From Aeromicrobium massiliense JC14 (GTDB taxonomy: Bacteria > Actinomycetota > Actinomycetes > Propionibacteriales > Nocardioidaceae): a stretch of DNA of 64,000 nucleotides. The DNA lies in assembly GCF_000312105.1 (NCBI RefSeq), contig NZ_HE978637.1:248001-312000 (forward strand), given 5' to 3'. This document shows positions 55,056 through 63,195 of this stretch, piece by piece. The notes under the pieces are model-generated. The model saw nothing but the letters and a program-made list of their open reading frames with translations, did not search any database and was not told the origin of the DNA. Within the stretch, counting starts at the first letter, position 1. Each line of letters opens with the position of its first letter. The position numbers were made by a program, and so were the translations under genes.

Positions 55056-55763
55056 CTAGGAGCGCTCGTCAACGGGCGCCGCCGGGCCTGCTCCGCCGCC
55101 CACCGCGGCGTCGTCGCCGGACGGCTTGGCGGCGAGCCAGGACAGGTCGCCGGCGTGCGTGTTCATCGCGACGACGTACGGCCGCGCGCTGGTGTAGCGG
55201 ACGACCGAGACGGACGCGGGGTCGACGCCGATGCGCTGGAAGGCGTCCAGGTGCATGCCCAGCGCGTCGGCCAGGACGGCCTTGATGATGTCGCCGTGGC
55301 TGACCGCCGCCCACACCGCGTGCGGACCGTGCTCGGCCTCGACCTGCGCGTCGCGACGGCGGACGGCCTCGACCGCCCGCGACTGCATCGACACCATCGA
55401 CTCGCCACCGGGGAAGACGACCGCGGACGGCTGGTTCTGCACCACCGGCCACAGCTCGTGCTTCGACAGGTCGGCCAGCGACCCGCCCTGCCAGTCGCCG
55501 TAGTCGGCCTCGGTGAGCGCGTCCTCGACGACCGCCTGCGTGGCTTCGGACTGGTGCATCGCGACGGCGGCCGCGGTCTGCCGGCAGCGCTCGAGCGGGC
55601 TGGTGACCAGCTCGACCAGCGGGACGTCCGCGAGTCGCTTGCCGGTGCGGGCGACCTGGTCGCGTCCGGTCTCGTCGAGCTCGACGCCGGGGGTGCGTCC
55701 GGCGAGGGTGCCGCTGGCGTTCGCGGTGGTGCGTCCGTGCCGGACGAGGATGACGGTGGCCAT
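55056..55763 (-). CDS. Histidine phosphatase, MSMEG_4193 family
   Basis: A 235-residue phosphoglycerate-mutase-fold protein. VILVRHGRTTAN starts the fold, TSPLERCRQTAAAV gives the second Arg, DYGDWQGGSL the acid, and VSHGDIIKAVLADALGM the second His. The MSMEG_4193 family is thought to be a phosphomutase or phosphatase of unknown substrate. It opens the trio; TACGCT six bases before the ATG indicates a leaderless start. Confidence 0.88.
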   Translation of the reverse strand: MATVILVRHGRTTANASGTLAGRTPGVELDETGRDQVARTGKRLADVPLVELVTSPLERCRQTAAAVAMHQSEATQAVVEDALTEADYGDWQGGSLADLSKHELWPVVQNQPSAVVFPGGESMVSMQSRAVEAVRRRDAQVEAEHGPHAVWAAVSHGDIIKAVLADALGMHLDAFQRIGVDPASVSVVRYTSARPYVVAMNTHAGDLSWLAAKPSGDDAAVGGGAGPAAPVDERS

Positions 55764-55769
55764 GCCGCG

Positions 55770-55775
55770 AGCGTA
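55770..55775 (-). promoter_or_regulatory. -10 hexamer TACGCT of a leaderless promoter
   Basis: Minus strand, six bases before the ATG at 55763. Confidence 0.5.
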
Positions 55776-55799
55776 GTGAGGCCTGACCAACGGCTCTGC

Positions 55800-55916
55800 A
55801 TGGATGCGTTGCCGGCCGTGACCTCCGAGGCGGCGAACGGAGCGCTCCAGCGGGGGCACGTCCTGGCGGCGGCCGGGCTCGACGAGACCGAGGACATCGT
55901 CGTCCCGATGACCTAG
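55800..55916 (+). CDS. Doubtful 38-residue ORF
   Basis: ATG at 55800 codes a short peptide ending GLDETEDIVVPMT, rather protein-like, with GTGACC-rich codons. It has no ribosome site and could be the tail of a lost gene. The rest of the 284-bp gap (to 56047) shows nothing clear. Confidence 0.25.
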   Translation: MDALPAVTSEAANGALQRGHVLAAAGLDETEDIVVPMT

Positions 55917-56047
55917 CCCATCTTCGTCGCTGACGGAAACTAGTCACCGGCCCCTTGCCCGGTGCCATCCTGCCCCGCCACAATCGGCGTGAGGCCATTG
56001 CACTCACATCGTCGCCAGTGGCGACGCACTACTCGGGGGAGTCTTCA

Positions 56048-57160
56048 ATGCGGGTTGCTCACGTCGGGGCTCTTGCCCTCGCTTCAGTCGCGCTGGCTGC
56101 CGCAGCAGCCGTCACCGAGACACCGGTGGTGGGCACGTCCAGTGCTGCCGCCGCGGCACCCACGCTGCCGAAGTCGCCGGCAGGTCGTGTCTCGGTGATG
56201 AGCTTCAACGCTGACGAGATGCTCCGAGCCGTGGATTTCCGCGAGACGCGTGACATGGAGCATTTTGCGCTACGCGCTCAGGTGGTGCTGAAGGCGCTCA
56301 ACGACCGCGGACCCGCAGTGCCCAACTACGCCCCCGACATCGTCCTGCTCCAGGAGGTCAGCCACGAGTCGACGGCGGTGATCGCCAGCCAGCTGACCGC
56401 GAAGACCGGGTACACCTATCGAGTCGCGGTCGACGCCGCTGCCGGTGAGAAGGCCTGGGCGTGCAAGACGTGCACCCCGGCGATCATGCGCGAGACCGCG
56501 ATCCTCTACAACGCCAACTCGATGACGGTGCCCGCGGGAGCGACGCCGGCGCACTCGCTGCTGAAGTACGCCTCCTCGGACGCGGTGCCTGGCCAAGCGT
56601 GGATCTCGCTCGGACAGGCCACCATCGAGCTCAAGCAGATCAGCTCGGGCAAGTCCTACGGCGTGTACAGCGTCCACTACCGAACGGCCACTCAGGTGAA
56701 GAACCACGACGCCTACACGGTCGAGTGGACCAACTTCCTCAAGAAGCGCATGCGAGAGCTCTACCCGAGCTCCACCCCGATCATCGGTGGAGACACCAAC
56801 AACACACACTCCTACCAAGCCCCGCTGCAGACGTCCTCGGCCGCCGGGCCCGGGGCATACAACGTCACCAAGAGCGGCGCGATCTACGGCATCGACATGC
56901 TCGCCAGCACCGACCCGCGCACAGCACCGGCAGCGCCGAGCTACGACTACGACTACCTGCGCGAAGGCGCCGACCCCCACGACGGCTACTTCGACAAGGT
57001 CCACCGCACCGAGGGCGCCGGTGAAGTCACCACGTTCATCGCGTGCGACAACCTGTTTGGCGCCGGGAACGGCGGCAGCAGCCAGGCTCAGGCCATCGAC
57101 GGTTGCTCCGGCCGCTACTACTCCGACCACCCGTTCATGTGGACTGTCTTCGGTAGCTGA
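56048..57160 (+). CDS. Secreted endonuclease/exonuclease/phosphatase-family protein
   Basis: A 370-residue protein with a signal peptide (hydrophobic stretch to about residue 30, AAAAAP end). The EEP fold is shown by VMSFNADEM, LLQEVSH (metal Glu), VYSVHYR, IIGGDTNNTHS (Asp and Asn) and the closing SDHPFMW (Asp-His). It could be an extracellular nuclease or a phosphodiesterase of lipids or sugars. Codon use is a bit less G/C-biased than the neighbours. The ATG at 56048 has GGGGGAG before it; an in-frame extension upstream spoils the signal peptide. Confidence 0.85.
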   Translation: MRVAHVGALALASVALAAAAAVTETPVVGTSSAAAAAPTLPKSPAGRVSVMSFNADEMLRAVDFRETRDMEHFALRAQVVLKALNDRGPAVPNYAPDIVLLQEVSHESTAVIASQLTAKTGYTYRVAVDAAAGEKAWACKTCTPAIMRETAILYNANSMTVPAGATPAHSLLKYASSDAVPGQAWISLGQATIELKQISSGKSYGVYSVHYRTATQVKNHDAYTVEWTNFLKKRMRELYPSSTPIIGGDTNNTHSYQAPLQTSSAAGPGAYNVTKSGAIYGIDMLASTDPRTAPAAPSYDYDYLREGADPHDGYFDKVHRTEGAGEVTTFIACDNLFGAGNGGSSQAQAIDGCSGRYYSDHPFMWTVFGS

Positions 57161-57309
57161 TTACGACTTCCGCAGCGTCTAGCTCATCGGAGATACGGCG
57201 CGCTCCGGCACGTCGTGGGTTGGACGAGCCTCGCTTCGAACGCGCGTTGCTGGTCGTGAACTCGGTCTGAACCAGAGCTGGTGATCCGACCTCTGCTTGG
57301 ATGCGGGGC

Positions 57310-58845
57310 ATGCCGATCCGACCCGAGCTCCTGGACCTGCTGGCCCGCCGTGCCCTCACCGAGGACGCCGCGCGACCCGAGGCGGTGGCGAGGCTGCACG
57401 CCCGCGGCGGGCGGACGGCGCGCGAGCTGATCGGCGCGCTCGTCGACGAGGGCAGCTTCGTCGAGTACGGCCGCTACGTCACCGCCGCGCAGGAGCAGCG
57501 GCGCAGCGTGGACGAGCTGCTCGACCGCAGCGTCGCGGACGGCATCGTGGGCGGCCTGGCGACGATCGACGGCCAGCAGGTGGCGGTGCTGTCGTACGAC
57601 TACCTGGTCATGGCCGGCACGCAGGGCTTCCGCGGTCACACCAAGACCGACCGGCTGTTCGAGGTGATCGAGCGGCTCGCTCTGCCGACGGTGTTCTTCG
57701 CGGCCGGCGGCGGCGGACGTCCCGGCGACGTCGACCTGCCGATGGTCTCCGGGCTGCACGCCACGACGTTCGCCGAGTGGGCACGGCTGTCCGGCACGGT
57801 GCCGCGCATCGCGGTCGTGGACGATAACTGCTTCGCCGGCAACGCGGTGATCGCCGGCTGCTCGGACCTCATCGTCGCCAGCGACCGCGCGTCCCTGGGC
57901 ATGGGCGGCCCGGCGATGATCGCCGGGGGAGGGCTCGGCGACTTCGCGGCGTCCGAGGTCGGGCCGATCGACGTCATGACCACCAACGGCGTGGTGGACG
58001 TCGCTACGTCCAGCGAGGAGGTCGTGCCGGCCGCGCGCTCTCTGCTCGGCTACTTCCTGGGCCGGGCGGAGTCGTGGACGGCGCCGGAGCAGGACTTCCT
58101 GCGTGACGCGGTGCCGGAGGGGGAGCGGCGCGCGTACGACGTGCTGCCGATCGTGGAGACGATCTGCGACGAGGACACCGTCACCGTGCTGCGTCCGGAC
58201 TTCGCGCCCGAGCTGCTCACCGCGCTCGGACGGATCGAGGGTCGCACCGTCGGCGTGGTCGCCAACGACACCCGGCACACCGCCGGCGCCATCACTGCGG
58301 ATGCCGGCGACAAGGCGGCCCGGTTCCTGCAGCTGTGCGACGCGTACGGCTTCCCGGTCGTCTCGCTCGTCGACACGCCGGGGATGATGGTCGGCCCGGA
58401 CGCCGAGAAGACAGCGATGGTGCGGCACACGTCGCGCCTGCTGATCGCCGGGGCCCGGCTTTCGGTGCCGCTTGTCGGCGTCGTGCTGCGCCGCGGCTAC
58501 GGACTGGGTGCGCAGGCGATGCTCGGCGGCAGCACCCGCGAGCCGCTCATGACCCTCGCCTGGCCCGGCGCGCACCTCGGCGCGATGGGCCTGGAGGGCG
58601 CGGTGCGGCTGTCGATGCGCAAGGAGCTCGAGGCGATCGAGGACGACGCCGAGCGGGAGGCGGCCGTGCAGGAGCTGGTCGCGCACGCGCAGTCCCACGC
58701 GTCCGCGCTCAACGTGGCGCGCCACTTCGAGATCGACGACGTCATCGACCCGGCCGAGACCCGCTTCGTCCTGACCCGCCTGCTCGACGCCGCCGATCGC
58801 GACGGCCGGCTGCAGGGGAGCCGCCGCCCCGTGGACGCCTGGTGA
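57310..58845 (+). CDS. Acyl-CoA carboxylase carboxyltransferase (beta) subunit
   Basis: A 511-residue carboxyltransferase with N and C crotonase-like halves. GIVGGLATIDGQQVAV and SGTVPRIAVVDDNCFAGNA belong to the first half (acyl-CoA site) and VVANDTRHTAGAITADAGDKAARFLQLCDAYG to the second (biotin side). Oxyanion Gly pairs appear as LGMGGPAMI and RRGYGLGAQAM. The acyl specificity (propionyl, acetyl or longer) is unknown, and no biotin carboxylase gene is in view. I prefer the second ATG (57310) because a TTGGAT hexamer lies seven bases before it. Confidence 0.9.
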   Translation: MPIRPELLDLLARRALTEDAARPEAVARLHARGGRTARELIGALVDEGSFVEYGRYVTAAQEQRRSVDELLDRSVADGIVGGLATIDGQQVAVLSYDYLVMAGTQGFRGHTKTDRLFEVIERLALPTVFFAAGGGGRPGDVDLPMVSGLHATTFAEWARLSGTVPRIAVVDDNCFAGNAVIAGCSDLIVASDRASLGMGGPAMIAGGGLGDFAASEVGPIDVMTTNGVVDVATSSEEVVPAARSLLGYFLGRAESWTAPEQDFLRDAVPEGERRAYDVLPIVETICDEDTVTVLRPDFAPELLTALGRIEGRTVGVVANDTRHTAGAITADAGDKAARFLQLCDAYGFPVVSLVDTPGMMVGPDAEKTAMVRHTSRLLIAGARLSVPLVGVVLRRGYGLGAQAMLGGSTREPLMTLAWPGAHLGAMGLEGAVRLSMRKELEAIEDDAEREAAVQELVAHAQSHASALNVARHFEIDDVIDPAETRFVLTRLLDAADRDGRLQGSRRPVDAW

Positions 58846-58957
58846 GTCAGGTGCGTTCGGGATCGGTGGATCGGGCCCGCGAGCACGGTCAGCGACCTAG
58901 CCTCGAGGTACGCGCGGACTTCAACCCGCGTTGAGCCAGTCCGGCCTGGGAGAACAC

Positions 58958-60019
58958 ATGGGCGCTCGCTTCATCGGGATCGACCTGGCGTGGTCGGCGA
59001 AGAACCGCACGGGCCTCGCCGTGGTCGGCGAGGACGGACGGCTGCTCGACTCGGCGACGGTGCGGACGGACGAGGAGATCGAGACCTGGGTCCGCGCGCA
59101 GGGCGACGTGGTGCTCGTCGCGGCGGTGGACGCGCCGCTGATCGTCCCGAACCAGACCGGGCAGCGGCCGGGGGAGAACGAGGTGCAGCGCGCGTTCGGT
59201 GCGTACGGGGCCGGTCCGTACCCGGCCAACCGGTCCCGGCCGTGGTTCGACCCGCCCCGTGGCGAGACGCTCGCGAGGTTGCTGGGCTGGTCGATGGATC
59301 CGGCGCAGCACGGCGCCGCAGGCGAGACGGTGTGCATCGAGGTCTACCCGCACCCGGCGATGGTCGCGCTGTTCGAGCTGCCGACCGTCCTGCCCTACAA
59401 GTCTGGTCGCGGCCGCACGCCTGAGGGGCGACGCGACACGTTCACGACGCTCGTCCGGCACATGGAGAGCATCGAGCCGCTCCGCCTCACCGAGAACGAG
59501 CGCTGGCGGCACCTCCGGGCCGCGGTCGAGGGTGCCACCCGCCACATGCACCTGGAGGCGATCGAGGACGAGATCGACGCCGTCCTGTGCGCGCACCTGG
59601 CCTGGGTGTGGCACGTGCAGCCGGACGCGCTCCAGGTCTACGGCTCCTACGAGCAGGGCTACGTCGTGGCCCCGCCCCCGCCGTCGCACGCAGCCGGCCC
59701 GCGTCGGCCCCGGACGGCCGCTGCGCCGTCGGCCGTGCTCGAGGTCGCGCCGGGCGGCGACCTCATGCAGAACGCCGCGGCCGCCATCGAGGCGGCGAGC
59801 CTTCCGGACGTCCGCTCGGTAACGGTCGAGCTCGCCGTCGCACCGGGGCTCGGACCGCGTCTGGAGGTGCTGGTGACCGAGGTGCTGACCGGGATGCGGG
59901 ACGCTCTCGTGCCGCGAGAGGTGGCCGAGGTCCGCGCCCGCTTCGACGCCCGGGTCGACGGCGTGCGGGTGACGATCGCGCCGCGTCGGGGTACCCGGCC
60001 CCCTAGCCTGGACACATGA
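58958..60019 (+). CDS. DUF429 protein with unknown C-terminal domain
   Basis: A 353-residue protein. Residues 1-245 are DUF429, a predicted RNase H-like nuclease fold: FIGIDLAWSAKNRTGLAVV gives the first Asp, VAAVDAPLIVPN the second, and EAIEDEIDAVLCAHLAWVW the C-terminal acids. After a basic Pro-rich linker comes a domain of about 95 residues (VRSVTVELAVAPGLGPRLEVLVTEV) of unknown kind. The ATG at 58958 has a GGGAGA site. Confidence 0.82.
   Translation: MGARFIGIDLAWSAKNRTGLAVVGEDGRLLDSATVRTDEEIETWVRAQGDVVLVAAVDAPLIVPNQTGQRPGENEVQRAFGAYGAGPYPANRSRPWFDPPRGETLARLLGWSMDPAQHGAAGETVCIEVYPHPAMVALFELPTVLPYKSGRGRTPEGRRDTFTTLVRHMESIEPLRLTENERWRHLRAAVEGATRHMHLEAIEDEIDAVLCAHLAWVWHVQPDALQVYGSYEQGYVVAPPPPSHAAGPRRPRTAAAPSAVLEVAPGGDLMQNAAAAIEAASLPDVRSVTVELAVAPGLGPRLEVLVTEVLTGMRDALVPREVAEVRARFDARVDGVRVTIAPRRGTRPPSLDT
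60004..60009 (+). promoter_or_regulatory. -10 hexamer TAGCCT of a leaderless promoter
   Basis: Six bases before the ATG at 60016, inside the end of the DUF429 gene. Confidence 0.5.
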
Positions 60020-60306
60020 GAGCGACCTTCCTCGGCCTGCGTGGATGGACCCGGCGTCACGCAGCCCTGCTCCTCGGCGTGGTCGCCGTGCTGCCGCTCG
60101 TGGTGGTCGACCCGGCCGCGATCGCGGTGCTGCTCAACGCCGAGATGCTCGTCGCGATGGGCACGGTCGGCACGGCGATGCTGCGCGGCGACCTGCGGCA
60201 CCTGTGGCGGCGGGTCGCCGACAGCACCGACGTCGCCATGATCCGCGGCGGCATCGCCCTGACCCGCCAGCACCCGCGCTCGATCCTCACCTGGGTCGGC
60301 CCCTGA
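60016..60306 (+). CDS. Small membrane protein, unknown
   Basis: A 96-residue protein with one or two hydrophobic segments (about 17-53) and basic flanks. I do not recognise it. Start overlaps the DUF429 stop (ATGA) and also has its own -10-type element, which supports that it is real. Confidence 0.6.
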   Translation: MRATFLGLRGWTRRHAALLLGVVAVLPLVVVDPAAIAVLLNAEMLVAMGTVGTAMLRGDLRHLWRRVADSTDVAMIRGGIALTRQHPRSILTWVGP

Positions 60307-60312
60307 CCCAGG

Positions 60313-60358
60313 GACGACGAAGGGCCCCGGACCATCAGGTCCGGGGCCCTTCGTCGTC
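60313..60358. terminator. Bidirectional terminator hairpin
   Basis: Perfect 21-bp arms built on GACGAAGGGCCCCGGACC with a 4-base loop, between convergent genes. Confidence 0.9.
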
Positions 60359-60366
60359 GGGGCGGG

Positions 60367-62127
60367 TCAGCCCTTGACGGTGAGCGTGCGGGAGACGAGA
60401 CCGCCGCCGGCGTAGATCTTCACGCGGAGGGTGCGCTTGGCCTTCGAGCGGGCGTTGACCTTCCAGGAGTAGGTCTTGACCCGGCTCGAGCTGGTCAGGC
60501 GGGTCTTCTTGACCGTCTTCCAGCGACCACCGGTGCGCACCTGGACGACCACCTTCTGGCGGGCCGGACGCGCCACCGTGAGGCGCACCTTGCGGTACGT
60601 GCGCTGCGAGGACGCCTTGTACTTCCTCAGCTTCACGCGGGCGTTCGGCTGCACCCGGACGAACGACGTGCGCCGCGCGGCCACGCCGGCCGTGCGGGCC
60701 TCGATGGTCGTGCCGTGGATCAGCGGGACGTTGAACGCGGCCTGCCCGTTGGCACGCGTGCGGACGTTCATGGTGCGACCGGTGGACGTGCGGATGGTCA
60801 CCACGCGGTTGGCCAGCGGGCGACCCAGGTGGGAGACGCGAACCTGCATGCGCGCGCTGGCGCCGGCGGTGTACGTGCGGGCGACCGAGCCCAGGAACGA
60901 CACGGCGGGCTTCGTGGCGGCGGCGACGTTGATGCGTCCGACGCCGGTGAACGGGTCGCCGCCGAACGACAGGCCCTGACGTCCGCCCACGACGTCCTTG
61001 GCGCTCGCGACGAGCGCGCCGTAGGCCTGGTTGCCGGTGATGCCGCTCGACATGAGCGAGGCGATGGAGCCCGTGACGGCCGGGGCGGCCATCGAGGTGC
61101 CGGACATGTAGGCGTACCGGTAGCCCGTCCAGCTCGGAGCCAGGGACACGATCTCGTGGCCGGGCGCGGAGATGTCGACGTCGTTGCGCACGCTGGAGAA
61201 CGAGGCCCAGTAGTCACCCCGGGTGGTCGCTCCGACCGAGATCGTCTCGGGGTAGGCCGCCGGGTAGGAGACAGGAGCCCCGGCGCCGTCGTTGCCGGCG
61301 GCTGCGACGACCACCACGCCCTTGCTGCGGGCGTAGCGGAGCGCCGCGCGCAGGTTCGGGTCGCCCTGGCGTCCGCCGAGGCTCAGGTTGAGCACCTTGG
61401 CGCCCTGGTCGACCGCCCAGATGACCCCCTTGGTGAAGTCGCTGGTCCAGCCCTCGCCGCCCCGGTTGAGCACCTTGACCGGGAGGATCTGGACGCGCTG
61501 GGCGAACCCGTCGATCGGGCTGCCCGCGTCGTTGTTGACGGCGCCGATGATGCCGGCGACGTGCGTGCCGTGACCGTCGTCGTCGGCCGTGCCGGGGTTG
61601 CCGGTGCGTGGACCCTCGGTGAGGATCTCGCGCCCGGGCACCACGCGGCCCTTGAGCTCGGGGTGGCCCGCGAAGACGCCGGTGTCGAGCACCGCGACCT
61701 TGATGGTGCGGGTGCCCAGCGTCCACGCCTGGCGGGCGCCGGTGATGCTCAGCTGGTAGTTCGGCGTGACCGCGGAGGCGCCGCCCTTGACCGCGTACGG
61801 ACGGGCGTCGCCCGTGAAGCTGCGCACCTTCTGGTTCACGCCGATCGAGACGACGTCGTCGTCGCGGCGCAGGTCCTCGGCGGCCTCGCGGGCCTCCTCG
61901 GGCGAGTCGGCGTCGATCGTGCGGACGCGCAGGCTGTCGCCGTCCTGCACCACTGCGACGACCGGGTTGCCGGTCTGCTCGACCTCCTGCTCGACCTGGG
62001 CGGGGGTCAGCCCGTCGGGAGCGTCGGAGGGGGTGGCCTCGTCGGCCGACGCCGTGCCGGCGACCAGCGGGACGAGGGCCGCGGCGAGGGTGCCGCACAG
62101 GGCGCGGCGGATGGACAACGAGCTCAA
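60367..62127 (-). CDS. Secreted S8 (subtilisin-like) serine protease
   Basis: A 586-residue preproprotease. The signal peptide ends near AGTASA (about 28), an I9-type propeptide fills 29-120, and the S8 domain has Asp148 (VAVLDTGV), His186 (GHGTHVAG) and Ser345 (SGTSMAAP), so the triad is complete. The last 190 residues form two beta-sandwich-like domains that are strongly basic and Thr/Arg/Lys-rich, ending RTLTVKG, perhaps for wall binding. The start is a TTG at 62127 with GGAGG six bases upstream; the frame stays open further up but without such a site. Confidence 0.9.
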   Translation of the reverse strand: MSSLSIRRALCGTLAAALVPLVAGTASADEATPSDAPDGLTPAQVEQEVEQTGNPVVAVVQDGDSLRVRTIDADSPEEAREAAEDLRRDDDVVSIGVNQKVRSFTGDARPYAVKGGASAVTPNYQLSITGARQAWTLGTRTIKVAVLDTGVFAGHPELKGRVVPGREILTEGPRTGNPGTADDDGHGTHVAGIIGAVNNDAGSPIDGFAQRVQILPVKVLNRGGEGWTSDFTKGVIWAVDQGAKVLNLSLGGRQGDPNLRAALRYARSKGVVVVAAAGNDGAGAPVSYPAAYPETISVGATTRGDYWASFSSVRNDVDISAPGHEIVSLAPSWTGYRYAYMSGTSMAAPAVTGSIASLMSSGITGNQAYGALVASAKDVVGGRQGLSFGGDPFTGVGRINVAAATKPAVSFLGSVARTYTAGASARMQVRVSHLGRPLANRVVTIRTSTGRTMNVRTRANGQAAFNVPLIHGTTIEARTAGVAARRTSFVRVQPNARVKLRKYKASSQRTYRKVRLTVARPARQKVVVQVRTGGRWKTVKKTRLTSSSRVKTYSWKVNARSKAKRTLRVKIYAGGGLVSRTLTVKG

Positions 62128-62240
62128 GACAGCCTCCGGGGACTCTTCACAGGACGAGCTCGTTCCCCCGAGCCGCCGTGCGAACCGTACCTTCTCGCGG
62201 TGACGGGACGGAAAACCGCGCCGGACGCTCAGGCGCCGGT

Positions 62241-62711
62241 CTAGGCCAGGCGGGCCGGGAAGCCGCCGGTGGCGATCGGGCCCCAGCGCTCGGGCGTGAT
62301 GCGCAGCAGCGACTTGCCCTGGTCGACCATGGCCTGGCGGTACTCGTCCCAGTCGGGGTGCTCGCCGGAGATGCTGCGGAAGTAGTCGACGAACGCGTCG
62401 AGCGCCTCGTCGCCCTCGGAGGCGTCCAGCACCTCGCACGGCCCGTCGACCTGCGCCCAGGCGTCGTTCCACTCGTCGGAGAGCACGACCACGCTCACCC
62501 ACGGCCGCTTGCGTGCGTTGCGGGTCTTGGCCCGCTCGGGGTACGTCGCGACGACCAGGCGTCCGGACGAGTCGACGCCGCCGCTCACCGGGGACGCCTG
62601 CGGCGTGCCGTCGGCCCGCTCGGTGATGAGGACGAAGCGGTGCCGCGGCCGGACGAAGTCCAGCAGCGCGGGCAGGTCGACTCGAGTGTTCGTCGCGATC
62701 GTGCGGGCCAT
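62241..62711 (-). CDS. PPOX-class F420/flavin-dependent protein
   Basis: A 156-residue split-barrel protein of the pyridoxamine-phosphate-oxidase-like class. RHRFVLITERADGTPQASPVSGG, KTRNARKRPWVSVVVLSDEW and YRQAMVDQGKSLLRITPERW are its conserved blocks, and they look like the F420-dependent group (TIGR03618). Reaction unknown. The ATG is six bases after CACGAT on the minus strand. Confidence 0.86.
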   Translation of the reverse strand: MARTIATNTRVDLPALLDFVRPRHRFVLITERADGTPQASPVSGGVDSSGRLVVATYPERAKTRNARKRPWVSVVVLSDEWNDAWAQVDGPCEVLDASEGDEALDAFVDYFRSISGEHPDWDEYRQAMVDQGKSLLRITPERWGPIATGGFPARLA

Positions 62712-62717
62712 GGATCG

Positions 62718-62723
62718 ATCGTG
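62718..62723 (-). promoter_or_regulatory. -10-like hexamer CACGAT of a leaderless promoter
   Basis: Minus strand, six bases before the ATG at 62711. Confidence 0.4.
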
Positions 62724-62748
62724 GCACGGGCGGGGGACGCCCGCGCGG

Positions 62749-63102
62749 CTACGAGCGCGACAGCCGCCCGAACCAGCCGCTTCCCGTGGTCCGCGGCGGC
62801 TCGGGATCGGGCGCGCCCATCGCGCGCAGCCGCTGCTCGACCGCCTGCAGCCGGACCTGGCGCGCGGCCTGCACCGGTGTCTGCCCCTCCAACGGCGACT
62901 CCAGCACGGGCGACGCGCCGTGGTCGAGCAGGACGTCCGCCGCGGCCGCCTGCCGCTCGAGCAGGCAGGCGACCAGCGCGGTCGACTGGTACTCGGGGTG
63001 GACGTAGTCGGGGTCGACGCCCGCGGCCAGGTGGTGGCGCAGGGTGTCGAGGTCGCCGGCGCACGCGGCGCCGAACATGTCCTTCCAGTCACCGCCGGAC
63101 AC
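62749..63102 (-). CDS. Ankyrin-repeat-like protein
   Basis: A 117-residue protein with two or three ankyrin-like units (FGAACAGDLDTLRHHLAAGVDPDYV, STALVACLLERQAAAADVLLDHGASP, TPVQAARQVRL). The tail ends in Gly/Ser/Arg. A binding partner is not evident. The GTG start is preceded by GAGGAGG. Confidence 0.75.
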   Translation of the reverse strand: MSGGDWKDMFGAACAGDLDTLRHHLAAGVDPDYVHPEYQSTALVACLLERQAAAADVLLDHGASPVLESPLEGQTPVQAARQVRLQAVEQRLRAMGAPDPEPPRTTGSGWFGRLSRS

Positions 63103-63195
63103 GGGGCCTCCTCGCTCGGGTGCCTCGAACGGTAGCGCGGGACGTGACCCGGGTCACTGCCATCCTTCGGTCATCCGAGCCCCTGGAGGACCCCG

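Noticed and set aside
57228-57245. Second SOS box (TCGAACGCGCGTTGC)
   Set aside because: Only the left half matches the LexA consensus; the right half lacks GTTCG.
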